Shown here one piece after another: positions 8,141 to 17,884 of a stretch of DNA of 64,000 bases. Every line of letters starts with the position of its first letter. Position 1 is the stretch's first letter. Source of the DNA: a virus. A model generated the notes under the pieces. It worked only from the letters and a program-made list of their open reading frames with translations. It was not told where the DNA came from and did not search any database. A program made the position numbers and the translations under genes. The stretch is from positions 1 to 64,000 of the IMG/VR virus record IMGVR_UViG_3300044639_001193; one strand, 5' to 3'.

Positions 8141-8194
8141 GTCCAACCTCAACTGGTTCCCGCCCTCCTCCCAGTTGGGGTTGGACCTTTTTTT
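8141..8194 (+). terminator. strong intrinsic terminator
   Basis: Arms 8141-8156 and 8171-8186 form a 16-bp stem (GTCCAACCTCAACTGG with its complement, one G-U wobble), followed directly by C and seven T at 8188-8194. This is the best intrinsic terminator in the window and separates the head genes from the fibre region. Confidence 0.85.
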
Positions 8195-8241
8195 AACGCG
8201 TATATTTGAGATGATTGCGCTAATTAGTTTTCGGAGGTTAC

Positions 8242-9297
8242 GTGGCTACACTAACAAACCTTGCAGACCGTCTACGGTCTGAACTTGGTGACCTAGGTAA
8301 ATCTTTTGTTTACCAGTTTGTAGCCGACGGTACTACCAACCGTTATTTACTCCCTTATTCCCCTGTAGATGCCATTAACATGGTCATCTCTGTAGACGGA
8401 ACAGATGTCTCTCCAACCGTAGATGTTGAAGAAACCACTGGGTATATGACCTTTGATACGACTCCTGTAGAAGACGCAACAGTAGTTGTTGTAGGAACTT
8501 ATTTTAGATACTTTACTGTTACTGAAATTGAAAGATTTGTTTGCACTGCTTTTGAGCAACACACTGCAAACCACGCCGATACTTATGGCAGAGCAGTTCT
8601 CTTTGAAACTATTCCTGGGCTAGAAGAATACCCAATAGTTATTTATGCATCTACTTTAGCGCTATACACACTAGCCACAGACGCCTCATTTGACATTGAC
8701 ATCTCTGCTCCAGATGGTGTGACTATCCCTCGTTCTGAGCGTTACCGTCAGTTGATGCAAATGGTTGATATTCGCAAAAATCAATATAAGGAACTTTGTT
8801 CACAACTTGGTATTGGTCTTTATGCTATTGACGTCTTTACTTTGCGTCGCACATCTAAAACTACAAATCGTTATGTACCAATTTATCTTCCTATGGAAGT
8901 TGATGATAGGTCTATGCCAAGACGTGTACGACTTTCTATACCTAGTTATGGAAGTGCGATTGCTCCATCGTCAGTACCTACAAAAGATTTATTCTTATAC
9001 GAAGGTGACGCATTTACTGCAATCCTTGATTTCCCAGACGCATTTGATATAACAGAGTATACTTGGGAATCAAGTATCTCTAATCAAATTGGAAGCGCTG
9101 TATCTATTGTTGACTTTACAATTGAAATCATTACTGGAACAACTGACCAACTTCAAATTTCGTTAACACCAGAACAAACAGATTTACTTCCAGAAAAAAC
9201 TTATTGGGATATTCAAGGAACTTTAATTTCAGATACATCGCAAGTAACAACTTATATGCGTGGAACAATCATCACTACAAGGCAGGTAACTCAATGA
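8242..9297 (+). CDS. adaptor-like protein with C-terminal fibre-attachment-type domain
   Basis: A 351-residue protein from GTG 8242 after CGGAGG. Residues 1-200 contain an opening helix (TNLADRLRSELGD), a strand-rich stretch and helices (RYRQLMQMVDIRKNQYKELC) reminiscent of head-tail adaptor or neck proteins. Residues 220-351 look like an Ig/BppU-type domain found in fibre-carrying proteins (TYWDIQGTLISDTSQVTTYM, ending RQVTQ). Its stop overlaps the first collagen-like fibre start by ATGA, so it may connect the fibres to the virion. The functional name is inferred from position and pattern. Confidence 0.65.
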   Translation: MATLTNLADRLRSELGDLGKSFVYQFVADGTTNRYLLPYSPVDAINMVISVDGTDVSPTVDVEETTGYMTFDTTPVEDATVVVVGTYFRYFTVTEIERFVCTAFEQHTANHADTYGRAVLFETIPGLEEYPIVIYASTLALYTLATDASFDIDISAPDGVTIPRSERYRQLMQMVDIRKNQYKELCSQLGIGLYAIDVFTLRRTSKTTNRYVPIYLPMEVDDRSMPRRVRLSIPSYGSAIAPSSVPTKDLFLYEGDAFTAILDFPDAFDITEYTWESSISNQIGSAVSIVDFTIEIITGTTDQLQISLTPEQTDLLPEKTYWDIQGTLISDTSQVTTYMRGTIITTRQVTQ

Positions 9298-9896
9298 CAA
9301 GACCAGGAAGTGTTCATACTTCTTCATGTAGTTGCGCTAATTGTTCTGCTGATGTAATTCAAGTAGTTATACCAGGCACTGGTGGCGTTCAAGGAATTCA
9401 AGGCGTACAAGGTAGAACTGGAGTACAGGGTGCTCGTGGACTACAGGGAGTTCAAGGTACACAGGGAACTCAAGGTGTTCAAGGACGTCAAGGTACAACT
9501 GGAACTGGTACACAAGGTACCACTGGTACCCAAGGAACCACTGGAACAGGTGCCCAAGGCACAACAGGTACGCAAGGTGTTCAAGGCTTACAAGGTGGTG
9601 GCGTAACTCTTCAAGATGTAGAAGATGCTATTGCTAATTCAGCGCTAGATAACACTGATGATTTATCCGAAGGAACAACAAATAAGTACTTTACTGTGGC
9701 TCGTGTTTCGTACACACACACTCAAGGGTCTGCCAGCAACTCTTGGACAATTCCTCACGGTTTAGGGTTCTACCCTAACGTTACGGTTGTAGACTCTGCT
9801 GGTACAATATATGAAGGCGAAATTGCGTACACTAATACGAACTCACTTACGGTCTCCTTTTCAGCGGCATTCAGCGGTAAAGCATATTTATCTTAA
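9294..9896 (+). CDS. collagen-like tail fibre protein (short)
   Basis: A 200-residue protein. The start is ATG 9294, overlapping the previous stop; a longer frame upstream exists but is the shadow of that gene. Residues 1-25 hold SSCSCANCSAD, then about 30 Gly-X-Y triplets (GVQ, GTQ, GTT), an ALDNTDDLSEG..NKYFT motif shared with the 13079 fibre, and a C-terminal beta domain (HTQGSASNSWTIPHGLGFYP...). It likely forms a trimeric collagen-type shaft with a globular tip. The Cys-rich start could be an attachment site. Confidence 0.85.
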   Translation: MTRPGSVHTSSCSCANCSADVIQVVIPGTGGVQGIQGVQGRTGVQGARGLQGVQGTQGTQGVQGRQGTTGTGTQGTTGTQGTTGTGAQGTTGTQGVQGLQGGGVTLQDVEDAIANSALDNTDDLSEGTTNKYFTVARVSYTHTQGSASNSWTIPHGLGFYPNVTVVDSAGTIYEGEIAYTNTNSLTVSFSAAFSGKAYLS

Positions 9897-9910
9897 GGAG
9901 ATAAACCACT

Positions 9911-12814
9911 ATGGCACGTAAGTTTCTGACACCGATTGACCTCAATAAACTTGAGTTGCAAAATGCACGTATCCAGAACCTTGCTTCTGCTCCCGCTGAC
10001 CCAGTCGTTGGTCAATTTTACTACGACACAACTCTTAACTACGTTCGCACATGGACTGGCTCTGCGTGGATTAATGCACTGCAAGGTGTAAACGGTGCAC
10101 AGGGCGAAACTGGAACACAGGGAACAACAGGAACTCAGGGAACAACAGGAACTCAGGGTACTGATGGAACTCAAGGTAATACAGGTGCTCAAGGTACAAC
10201 TGGTACCCAAGGAACCACTGGCACGCAAGGTACTGATGGTACAGATGCACTTTGGAACTTTACTGGCGCTTATAGTGGTGGTGCCTCCTACGCAGTTGGC
10301 GACGTAGCAACTTACGAAGGACAGACTTGGTACCGTGTAGGTGCTAATGGTGGAAATACTGGAGACACTCCTTCACCTGGATTCTGGACATTACTTGCTG
10401 CACAAGGAGTACAAGGTACTGAAGGCTCACAAGGTACAACAGGTACCCAAGGTGAGACTGGTACCCAAGGAGACACTGGTACACAGGGCGTTCAGGGTGA
10501 AACAGGTACACAAGGTGTGCAGGGCGAAACAGGAACACAGGGTACCCAAGGTGAAACAGGTATCCAGGGTGCTGAAGGTTCATTTGGTGGCGTAACTGTT
10601 CTTTACAACTACAACAACGCTGTTTACGCAAACAGCGCAACAGACAATCCATCAAGTGGAAACGTTAAATTTAACAACGCAGCACTAGGTTCTTCCACCG
10701 TGATGGCTATTCACGAAGAAGACCTTCTTGCAGTACAACTTAACAGTTACTTACAGACAATTGATGACTCAACATCAACAATCAAAGGTCACTTAAAGGT
10801 ATCTCAAAAGTCTAATCCTGCAGTATTTGCTCTTTACGCAATTAACACTTTGGCAGAGTTTGATGCTCAGAATTTCTTTGAAGTAGGAATCACATTCCTT
10901 AGCGGTATTGGACCATTTTATAATGGTGATGATGTACTTATCACATTTGCTCGTACTGGTGACGTTGGTGCTCAAGGTACGCAAGGTACTCAAGGCGAGA
11001 CTGGTACTCAAGGAGAAATTGGTACTCAGGGAACTACTGGTACTCAAGGTGAAACTGGTACTCAAGGAACAACAGGTACACAGGGTGAAACTGGTACCCA
11101 AGGTACTGATGGAACTCAGGGCGAAACTGGTACCCAAGGAGAGACTGGTACACAGGGTGTACAGGGAGAGACTGGTACCCAAGGAGTCCAAGGCGAAACT
11201 GGAACACAGGGTGTTCAGGGTGTACAAGGTGAAACTGGAACTCAAGGAGTTCAAGGAGAAACTGGAACACAGGGTGAAACAGGAACTCAGGGTGAAACTG
11301 GTACTCAAGGCGAAACAGGTACCCAAGGCACTACTGGCACCCAGGGTGACACAGGAACGCAAGGCGTACAAGGAGAGACTGGTACTCAAGGTATCCAAGG
11401 TGAACTCGGTACTCAAGGTGCTGAAGGCTCATTCGGTGGTATCACAGTTGCATACCTCTACAGTAACACCACCGCAATGTCAGACCCAGGCGACAACAAT
11501 GCTCGCTTTAACAACGCAAACCCAACTTTAGTTACACACCTTGCATTAGATGATAATCCTGCAGATGGTAACTACGATGTGTCTAGTTTCTTAACTACCA
11601 TTGATGATTCAACATCTACCATCAAGGGTCACGTAAAGGTATCTAGAAAATTTGAGACTGACGTTTTTGCACTCTACACAATCTCTGGTGTTACAGATTC
11701 AGCGCCACACTGGTTTGACGTAGAAGTTGCTTATGTATCTGGTAACGGCACATTTACTAACGGAGAAGAACTTCTCTTTACATTTGCCCGTACAGGTGAT
11801 GTCGGTGCTCAGGGTGCTCAAGGCCTACAGGGAGAAATTGGTACCCAAGGTACTACAGGAACTCAAGGCGAGACAGGCACACAGGGCGAGACTGGTACAC
11901 AGGGCACCACAGGAACCCAAGGAGAGACTGGAACACAAGGTACCCAAGGCGAAACAGGAACTCAAGGCGTACAAGGCGAGACAGGTACTCAAGGCGTACA
12001 AGGCGAACAAGGCACACAGGGAACTCAAGGAGTTCAGGGTGAGACTGGTACGCAAGGCGTTCAAGGAGAGACAGGAACCCAAGGTACAACTGGTACACAA
12101 GGTGAGACTGGAACTCAGGGAACCACAGGTACCCAAGGCGAAACTGGAACACAGGGTGAAACTGGAGCACAAGGTACTCAAGGTACTGAAGGTGCTGATG
12201 GAGATAAGTACTCCACCGCTGCAACTGGTTCAGTAACACTTGCAAACAATGGTGCTGGTTCAGTAACTGTCTCTGATGTGAATGTTGACTACACAGTTGG
12301 TCAAGACATCACTCTTGCTTACGATGTTTCCAACATTCAGTATGCGATTGTATCGGGGTACAACTCTGGTACTGGTGTACTTAGTTTTAATAAGACCAAG
12401 CACATTGGTTCAGGAGCATACTCAGTATGGTCAGTAAACCTTGCTGGTGCAGTAGGTATTGCTGGTGTACAGGGTACAACAGGTGCTCAAGGTGAGACTG
12501 GTGCTCAAGGAGAGACAGGTACCCAAGGTACTACTGGTCTCCAAGGAACTGACGGAACACAAGGTGTTCAAGGTATCTCTGGTACTGCAGATACATACGC
12601 TGCAAACATCACTCCAGTAAGCCCATACACAGCAACTACATTTGCTATCACTCACAGTTTCGGTACCAAAGATGTTCTTGTAACAGTGTGGGATTCAGTA
12701 ACAGATACTGAAGTAGTTACTGACGTTACAAAAACTAATACAAATACAGTAACTATCGGGTTTGCCGTAGCACCTGCTTCAGGGGAAACCTACCGAGTAG
12801 TTGTAAAGCAGTAA
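9911..12814 (+). CDS. large collagen-like tail fibre protein
   Basis: A 967-residue fibre built of alternating Gly-X-Y shafts and globular inserts. The N-terminus ([20 protein letters not shown]) is an anchor-type segment. Triplet shafts lie near residues 58-115, 161-222, 353-505, 632-755 and 850-893. An insert at about 116-160 with [16 protein letters not shown] resembles a CBM5/12 carbohydrate-binding module. Two related beta domains (about 222-353 and 505-632) both contain [12 protein letters not shown] and end TFARTGDVG. The tip (about 895-967, with [16 protein letters not shown]) resembles receptor-binding tips. AAGGAG precedes the ATG. Confidence 0.9.
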   Translation: MARKFLTPIDLNKLELQNARIQNLASAPADPVVGQFYYDTTLNYVRTWTGSAWINALQGVNGAQGETGTQGTTGTQGTTGTQGTDGTQGNTGAQGTTGTQGTTGTQGTDGTDALWNFTGAYSGGASYAVGDVATYEGQTWYRVGANGGNTGDTPSPGFWTLLAAQGVQGTEGSQGTTGTQGETGTQGDTGTQGVQGETGTQGVQGETGTQGTQGETGIQGAEGSFGGVTVLYNYNNAVYANSATDNPSSGNVKFNNAALGSSTVMAIHEEDLLAVQLNSYLQTIDDSTSTIKGHLKVSQKSNPAVFALYAINTLAEFDAQNFFEVGITFLSGIGPFYNGDDVLITFARTGDVGAQGTQGTQGETGTQGEIGTQGTTGTQGETGTQGTTGTQGETGTQGTDGTQGETGTQGETGTQGVQGETGTQGVQGETGTQGVQGVQGETGTQGVQGETGTQGETGTQGETGTQGETGTQGTTGTQGDTGTQGVQGETGTQGIQGELGTQGAEGSFGGITVAYLYSNTTAMSDPGDNNARFNNANPTLVTHLALDDNPADGNYDVSSFLTTIDDSTSTIKGHVKVSRKFETDVFALYTISGVTDSAPHWFDVEVAYVSGNGTFTNGEELLFTFARTGDVGAQGAQGLQGEIGTQGTTGTQGETGTQGETGTQGTTGTQGETGTQGTQGETGTQGVQGETGTQGVQGEQGTQGTQGVQGETGTQGVQGETGTQGTTGTQGETGTQGTTGTQGETGTQGETGAQGTQGTEGADGDKYSTAATGSVTLANNGAGSVTVSDVNVDYTVGQDITLAYDVSNIQYAIVSGYNSGTGVLSFNKTKHIGSGAYSVWSVNLAGAVGIAGVQGTTGAQGETGAQGETGTQGTTGLQGTDGTQGVQGISGTADTYAANITPVSPYTATTFAITHSFGTKDVLVTVWDSVTDTEVVTDVTKTNTNTVTIGFAVAPASGETYRVVVKQ
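10082..12593 (+). repeat. short tandem coding repeats for Gly-X-Y triplets
   Basis: Within the large fibre gene, blocks of 9- and 18-base units coding for GTQ, GET, GTT and GVQ recur hundreds of times (main blocks about 10082-10250, 10393-10578, 10970-11425, 11809-12190 and 12458-12590). The codons vary synonymously between units (GGT ACC, GGA ACA, GGC ACG), which lowers exact DNA identity, yet many perfect short repeats remain and could recombine to change shaft length. Confidence 0.8.
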
Positions 12815-12818
12815 TTAC

Positions 12819-13082
12819 ATGAGCAAAAAAGCACTTGTCCCTGTAAATGTCCTGGCAACTCCATCAGAGCCAACAGGACAATACAAGGGCGACGTGTATT
12901 TTAACGAGAACACACAGAGTTTATTTATCTATAATGGTGGTACTTGGATTGAGTTCATTCCAACTGTAGCATCCGAAAACGGTGGAGCACCAAACTCTAC
13001 TTACACAGGCGCACAAGTAGATGGTGGAATTCCAGGACCACAAACTTTTGAATACACCTATGATGGAGGTACATTCCAGTGA
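12819..13082 (+). CDS. small fibre-associated protein
   Basis: An 87-residue protein between two fibre genes. It contains a phage-fibre-type beta motif: GQYKGDVYFNENTQSLFIYN followed by GGTWIEF, like the strand-turn repeats seen at fibre N-termini, and a Gly/Pro-rich end (GGIPGPQTFEYTYDGGT). Its GTGA overlap with the next fibre gene suggests coupled translation. It may be an adaptor or a detached N-terminal fibre domain. Confidence 0.75.
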   Translation: MSKKALVPVNVLATPSEPTGQYKGDVYFNENTQSLFIYNGGTWIEFIPTVASENGGAPNSTYTGAQVDGGIPGPQTFEYTYDGGTFQ

Positions 13083-14521
13083 CAGTAAAGATTCAAGTAC
13101 GTCGTGGTACTGCAACTCAGTGGAACACTGCAGACCCAACACTGTCTGCTGGTGAAATTGGTTTTGAAACCAACACTGGTAAGTTTAAGATTGGTACTGG
13201 AAGTACCATATGGTCTGAACTTGATTACCACATTGACCAGGCAGACATTGAAAACCTTATTTCAGGTGCCGCTCTTGACAACACAGATGACCTTTCAGAA
13301 GGCGCAGTAAACAAATACGCTACAAATACTCGCATTGCTAATGCGCTAAATAGTGGCTCTCTACAAAACATCTCTTTTACCTATAACTCTGGGGCTCAAA
13401 CAATTGATGTCTCTGTACCTACCGTTCAAGGTACAACAGGAACCCAAGGAACCACAGGAACTCAAGGTACGACAGGAACCCAGGGAACTACTGGCTCACA
13501 AGGAACTACAGGTTCTCAAGGTCAACAAGGTACTCAAGGAGTACAGGGGTCTCAAGGACTTCAAGGAACTCAAGGCGAGATTGGAACCCAAGGAACAACA
13601 GGTACCCAAGGAACTACAGGACAAAACGGTAACTTTGGTGGAGCCGCTTTTGATTACACCTTTAGTACAACTGTAACTGCTGGAGACCCTGGTACAGGAA
13701 ATCTACGCTTTAACAATGCGACTCTTTCATCTGCTACAGCGCTGTTCATTGACTCTGAAAACGATGCTGCAACAAACCTTAGTAGTTATTTAAACACTAT
13801 TGACGATTCAACCTCTACTATCAAGGGCCACTACCGTGTGTCCAAGAAGTTTGATGACAGCGTTTTTGCGCTTTATACAATCTCTTCTATTGTAGACCAA
13901 ACAGGCTGGTTCACAGTAAACAGTTCTTACGTTTCTGGTAATGGAACATTTACTAACTCTGATGACATCGTAATCACTTTTGCTCGCACTGGTGATAAAG
14001 GTGATACAGGAAATCAAGGCACTACAGGTACCCAAGGTGCAACAGGCACGCAGGGTACGACTGGAACTCAAGGAACTACTGGAGCGCAAGGCGAGACAGG
14101 TACTACTGGTAGCCAAGGAACAACAGGAACCCAGGGAACTACTGGCTCACAGGGCACCACAGGTTCCCAGGGAACAACGGGTACTCAGGGCACTACTGGT
14201 GCTCAGGGAACTACAGGAGCAGGTACACAGGGCACCACAGGTACCCAAGGAACTACTGGAGCGCAAGGTACAACAGGCGCTACTGGTTCTTATGCTAACT
14301 CTGCGGCCCTTGCTTCCGCCATCTCTGATGAGACAGGTACTGGCGTAGTTGTATTTGGTACTGGCCCAACAATCTCTAACATTACTTTGACAGGAACTCT
14401 TACTGCAGGTGCTGCTGTTGGAACTAGCGGACAAGTACTTGTCTCAACAGGTTCTGGTATTCAATGGTCAACTCCTGCTGCAGGTGCTGCCTTCTCTGAG
14501 TTTATGCTGATTGGTGCTTAA
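13079..14521 (+). CDS. collagen-like tail fibre with Mtd-type N-terminal domain
   Basis: A 480-residue fibre from GTG 13079. The N-terminal 60 residues (VKIQVRRGTATQWNTADP, LSAGEIGFETNTGKFKIG, ending in a Trp-Ser-x-Leu motif) match the small trimeric domain at the start of many phage receptor proteins, including the major tropism determinant. An ALDNTDDLSEG motif, two Gly-X-Y shafts (about 118-182 and 307-400) and a third copy of the [11 protein letters not shown] beta domain (about 184-307) follow. The C-terminus ends FSEFMLIGA, echoing the 38900 protein. No reverse transcriptase or template repeat is nearby, so tropism switching of the diversity-generating type is not indicated. Confidence 0.88.
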   Translation: MTVKIQVRRGTATQWNTADPTLSAGEIGFETNTGKFKIGTGSTIWSELDYHIDQADIENLISGAALDNTDDLSEGAVNKYATNTRIANALNSGSLQNISFTYNSGAQTIDVSVPTVQGTTGTQGTTGTQGTTGTQGTTGSQGTTGSQGQQGTQGVQGSQGLQGTQGEIGTQGTTGTQGTTGQNGNFGGAAFDYTFSTTVTAGDPGTGNLRFNNATLSSATALFIDSENDAATNLSSYLNTIDDSTSTIKGHYRVSKKFDDSVFALYTISSIVDQTGWFTVNSSYVSGNGTFTNSDDIVITFARTGDKGDTGNQGTTGTQGATGTQGTTGTQGTTGAQGETGTTGSQGTTGTQGTTGSQGTTGSQGTTGTQGTTGAQGTTGAGTQGTTGTQGTTGAQGTTGATGSYANSAALASAISDETGTGVVVFGTGPTISNITLTGTLTAGAAVGTSGQVLVSTGSGIQWSTPAAGAAFSEFMLIGA

Positions 14522-14540
14522 CAACCGATAGACTCCGCTC

Positions 14541-15548
14541 ATGAACTTGGTGCAAAAATCGGTACAACATGGTGGCAAATTACGCCCCTTAATCATTCCT
14601 GCTGAAGCCACTGGTGGAACTGGGTTAATGAACCCTTCTCCATTCCTAGATGATGATGGTGAATTGCTTCTTATTCTTCGCCATATCAACTACACGCTTT
14701 ACCACTCAGAGAACGACCAACGCTTCCCAAGTGTGTGGGGGCCGTTGTCGTATCTGCACCCAGAGAAAGACCAGCGTCTTGTTACACAAAACTTTTTGTG
14801 TCGGTTAGATGCAGACTACAACATTACTGACTACACATTAATTGATACAACAGAACTAGATGTAAAACCTATTTGGACGTTTGTTGGTATGGAAGATGCA
14901 CGTTTAGTTAAATGGAAAGGTAAGTACTACGGCACTGGTGTTCGTAGAGATACAACTACTAATGGTGTAGGCCGTATGGAACTACAGGAATTAGAGATTG
15001 ATAAAGAAGCCTTTACCGCAAAAGAAGTATCTCGTGTGCGTATTGAAGCGCCAATTGATAAAGACTCTTATTGCGAAAAGAACTGGATGCCTATCCTTGA
15101 TAAACCTTTTCATTACATCAAGTGGACTTCACCTACAGAATTAGTAGAAGCAAAGCCCACAACAAAAAAGTCTAAACAAATTTCTGTAGTAGAAGGCATC
15201 AAGGCTCCTGCAGACCAGCGTGGCGGTTCACAGGTACTTAAATGGGGCGAGTACTACATCGCTATCACGCACGAAGTTGCTCTCTATAAAAACTACCTAA
15301 AACAAAAAGACGGACAGTATCGCCACCGCTTATGCGTGTGGGATAAAGACTTTAAGTTAATTGGACTATCACCTGAGTCTTGGTCATTCCTTGATGGAAA
15401 AATTGAGTTTGTATGCGGTGCTGCAATCGTCAATGACAATCTTGTTATTGGGTTTGGATTCCAAGACAATGCTGCATTTGTATTAGAGGTTCCAAATGAT
15501 TTGGTAAACAACATGGTTGAGGAGGCGCTTTCTTATGGCACGGTATGA
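14541..15548 (+). CDS. GH130/GH43-like beta-propeller carbohydrate-active protein
   Basis: A 335-residue protein with the repeated strand pattern of a five-bladed propeller. Key stretches are TGLMNPSPFLDDDGELLLIL (residues 28-47), VGMEDARLVKWKGKYYGTG (115-133), matching the G-x-EDxR motif of GH130 mannoside phosphorylases and hydrolases, and VCGAAIVNDNLVIGFGFQDN near the end. The family cleaves or phosphorolyses mannosides or related glycans; the substrate here is unknown. Its place inside the fibre cluster, before a methyltransferase gene, suggests work on host-surface or fibre-linked glycan. A binding-only role is also possible. Confidence 0.7.
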   Translation: MNLVQKSVQHGGKLRPLIIPAEATGGTGLMNPSPFLDDDGELLLILRHINYTLYHSENDQRFPSVWGPLSYLHPEKDQRLVTQNFLCRLDADYNITDYTLIDTTELDVKPIWTFVGMEDARLVKWKGKYYGTGVRRDTTTNGVGRMELQELEIDKEAFTAKEVSRVRIEAPIDKDSYCEKNWMPILDKPFHYIKWTSPTELVEAKPTTKKSKQISVVEGIKAPADQRGGSQVLKWGEYYIAITHEVALYKNYLKQKDGQYRHRLCVWDKDFKLIGLSPESWSFLDGKIEFVCGAAIVNDNLVIGFGFQDNAAFVLEVPNDLVNNMVEEALSYGTV

Positions 15549-16848
15549 GGCTATTGATGATTTAATCGTTCAATTTTCTAAAGACCCATTTAATCCATGG
15601 CTAAGTTTACGCATTGCTGTTGAGTATGAGCGTGCAGGACAGACAGCATCTGCCGTCTCCTTCTACCTGCGTACTGCAGAATACGGCTACCACTCACACG
15701 GTGAACATGTTTATGCGTCTCTTTTAAAGGCTGCACACTGTTTTGAGAATCAAACAGGTAGAGAAACTACTGTTCGTAACTTGATGGAAAAAGCCATTGC
15801 ATACAGCCCTAAACGTCCAGAGGCATGGTTCCTCTTGGCTCGTTGGTATGAGCGCAATAAGAAGTGGCAAGAGTCTTACACTGCTGCATCAGTTGGGATA
15901 CACAACTTACCTTCAATATTTTCCCCACTTCCAGTAGATGTTGATTACGCAGGAGACTTTGTACTTCCATTTGAGAAGGCTGTTGCTGCATGGTGGGTAG
16001 GGCGTCAAGATGAAAGTGAACAAATATTCCGCACATTGTTGCAACAGAACTTGCCAAATAATTATCGCAATGCAATCAAGTCAAACATGGACAACCTCAA
16101 GATGTCCTACGAGTCACCAGCAGAGAACAACCCATTTGATAAGTTCTTAAGTGAAGGCTTTAAGGCTGTACCTGGTTGGGTAGTAGCAGACCTTCCAGAG
16201 TTCTTAAGGCTTCTTAAAGACGTTCCCTGGAACCAACAAGGTGGCGTTGGAGAAATCGGCGTTTATATGGGGCGCTTCTTTCTCTTGTTACGGGCAATGC
16301 TAGATAAGCCAGAACCCTCATACGGCATTGATATCTTTGAAGACCAAGAGTTAAACCTAGACTTCAGTGGTACAGACAAGGCACGCCAAGAAATATTTGC
16401 TAACTACATCCATAAGTATGATGCATTCCAAGGGGAGAATGTCCAAGTAATCAAGGGCGACTCAACTTCTAGTGCTACACAGGCTCTACTAGCCAAAAAC
16501 ATTAAAGAAGGTTCTCTTCGCTACATCTCAGTAGATGGTGGTCATACCAAGATTCACGCCCTTAACGACCTAAAACTTTCTGAGAAGTATCTAGCAGATG
16601 GTGGCGTTGTTATCCTTGATGATATCTTGCACCCACACTGGCTCGGTGTGATGGACGGGCTAGTCCAATATTTATCTGAGTTCCCCACCCTCGTACCCTT
16701 TGCAGTAGGGCATAATAAGATGTTCCTCTGCAAGTTCTCGTATCATCAAAAATACCTAGATGTTGCCTCAAAGAGCAAAAGTGCTACCAAACTCATTGAG
16801 TTTATGGGGCATAAACTTTGGGTCGTACAATGGGTAAATATCGGCTAA
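15535..16848 (+). CDS. TPR-repeat protein with class I SAM-dependent methyltransferase domain
   Basis: A 437-residue two-domain protein. I start it at ATG 15535, ten bases after a GAGGAGG site, although the frame opens at TTG 15517. Residues 1-190 are helical repeats of TPR type (NPWLSLRIAVEYERAGQTAS, RPEAWFLLARWYERNKKWQE). Residues 230-420 look like a Methyltransf_24-type fold: GEIGVYMG (239-246), YGIDIF (263-268), ISVDGGHT (331-338) and VVILDDI (358-364). It overlaps the propeller gene by 14 bases. It may methylate a glycan or fibre component; the substrate is unknown. Confidence 0.8.
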   Translation: MARYEAIDDLIVQFSKDPFNPWLSLRIAVEYERAGQTASAVSFYLRTAEYGYHSHGEHVYASLLKAAHCFENQTGRETTVRNLMEKAIAYSPKRPEAWFLLARWYERNKKWQESYTAASVGIHNLPSIFSPLPVDVDYAGDFVLPFEKAVAAWWVGRQDESEQIFRTLLQQNLPNNYRNAIKSNMDNLKMSYESPAENNPFDKFLSEGFKAVPGWVVADLPEFLRLLKDVPWNQQGGVGEIGVYMGRFFLLLRAMLDKPEPSYGIDIFEDQELNLDFSGTDKARQEIFANYIHKYDAFQGENVQVIKGDSTSSATQALLAKNIKEGSLRYISVDGGHTKIHALNDLKLSEKYLADGGVVILDDILHPHWLGVMDGLVQYLSEFPTLVPFAVGHNKMFLCKFSYHQKYLDVASKSKSATKLIEFMGHKLWVVQWVNIG

Positions 16849-16911
16849 CTTTTAACCCGTACAAACCGCTCTTAACCAGAGATAATAAAGCACTACCACC
16901 CAAGGAGTCTC

Positions 16912-17241
16912 ATGGCAACAGTTTACAAGGTTTTAGCGCAGAGCAATCCTGCAGCAACTACCGCAACTTCTCTTTATACAGTGCCTTCATCCACATCTAC
17001 TGTGGTATCAACAATCACTGTATGTAATCAAGCATCAACTGCAGGTACCTTCCGTATCGCAGTTCGTCCTGCTGCTGCTACTTTAGCGGCTCAGCACTAC
17101 ATTGCTTATGACACACCAGTTGCGGCTAATGACACAATTGCTTTGACTTTAGGAATTACATTGGCAACAACAGATGTCGTAACAGTCTACGCTTCTGCGT
17201 CAACAATGTCATTCAACGCATACGGCTCTGAAATAGCGTAG
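16912..17241 (+). CDS. small virion protein, fibre-associated
   Basis: A 109-residue Ala/Thr/Val-rich beta protein after an AAGGAG site. The pattern (MATVYKVLAQSNPAATTATS, ALTLGITLATTDVVTVYAS, ending SFNAYGSEIA) is familiar from minor structural proteins of many environmental tailed phages, where it sits among fibre genes. It probably forms a small beta-sandwich attached to fibres or capsid. No enzymatic motif is visible. Confidence 0.75.
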   Translation: MATVYKVLAQSNPAATTATSLYTVPSSTSTVVSTITVCNQASTAGTFRIAVRPAAATLAAQHYIAYDTPVAANDTIALTLGITLATTDVVTVYASASTMSFNAYGSEIA

Positions 17242-17251
17242 GTAATCGCTA

Positions 17252-17884
17252 ATGGCGATTAACAGATTCTCTCAGTCCTCAGTACAGAACGCTTTTCCAA
17301 AATACAACTCTCTTTGGGATGGCGTTAGTGCTGTTGGCGGTATGGACACCATTGGTTCAACAGTTATTGTTTCTGCAACTAATACTGTAACTTTTTCAAG
17401 TATTCCATCTACATATTCTCATTTACAACTTAGGTTTTATGCACAAACAAACCGTGCTACTTACATCATTGATGATAGTTTTTTAACTTTTAATGGCGAT
17501 GTAACTGGCGCAAATTATTATAGTCACAATATTTATGGCGCAGGTTCTAACGCTTATGCGGGCGCTTATGCAGGAAACGCTGGTGGTGGTCAAGGTATAT
17601 TTTGGCCTTATACCTTTGGTTCAACTGCTGGAGGAACAATAACAACTGTTTGGAGCAGCGGAATACTAGATATTTTAGATTATGCTAGTACAACAAAAAA
17701 TAAAACTGTTCGTTGTCTATGTGGTTCTAACTCTAGTGGTTCAGCCCCAGGAGGATATCCTTCTGCAGTGCTTTTAAACTCAGCAGTATGGGCTAATAAC
17801 ACTACTGCAATTTCTACATTAACTTTTAAAGCAAATGGTAACTTTACCGTTGGTTCTTCTTTTGCTTTGTATGGGGTTAAATAA
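17252..17884 (+). CDS. tip adhesin-like protein, first triad, no Gly-rich tail
   Basis: A 210-residue protein rich in Asn, Ser, Thr, Gly and Tyr. It shares a beta-domain signature with five neighbours: VTFSSIPSTYSHLQLRFY near residue 45, a central YSHNIYGAG, ILDYASTTKNKTVRCLCG near 140 and a C-terminal SSFALYGVK. The closest relative is the gene at 21267. It lacks the glycine-rich domain of the next two genes. The stop overlaps the next start by one base. Likely a receptor-contact or fibre-tip component. Confidence 0.78.
   Translation: MAINRFSQSSVQNAFPKYNSLWDGVSAVGGMDTIGSTVIVSATNTVTFSSIPSTYSHLQLRFYAQTNRATYIIDDSFLTFNGDVTGANYYSHNIYGAGSNAYAGAYAGNAGGGQGIFWPYTFGSTAGGTITTVWSSGILDILDYASTTKNKTVRCLCGSNSSGSAPGGYPSAVLLNSAVWANNTTAISTLTFKANGNFTVGSSFALYGVK

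Noticed and set aside
10793-11416. Long minus-strand ORF (about 207 codons) opposite the collagen-like fibre, and similar ones at 11825-12181, 13808-14116 and 14147-14434
   Set aside because: They consist of Ser/Thr/Leu/Cys repeats that are the exact antisense of GTQ/GET-type repeats. The skewed repeat composition removes stop codons; there are no ribosome sites and no other minus-strand genes.
10908-11531. Plus-strand out-of-frame ORFs rich in Lys/Val/Leu within the fibre genes
   Set aside because: They are frame shadows of Gly-X-Y triplet repeats and carry no independent domain or start signals.
9911-14521. Tandem repeats that could be mistaken for a CRISPR array
   Set aside because: Repeat units are 9-18 bases, in frame, code for Gly-X-Y triplets and lack unique spacers of constant length.
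13079-14521. Diversity-generating retroelement suggested by the Mtd-type N-terminal domain
   Set aside because: No reverse transcriptase, no template repeat and no C-type-lectin variable region are present; this N-domain occurs widely in ordinary fibres.
15517-15534. TTG 15517 as start of the TPR-methyltransferase
   Set aside because: The TTG lies within the GAGGAGG ribosome site that serves ATG 15535.
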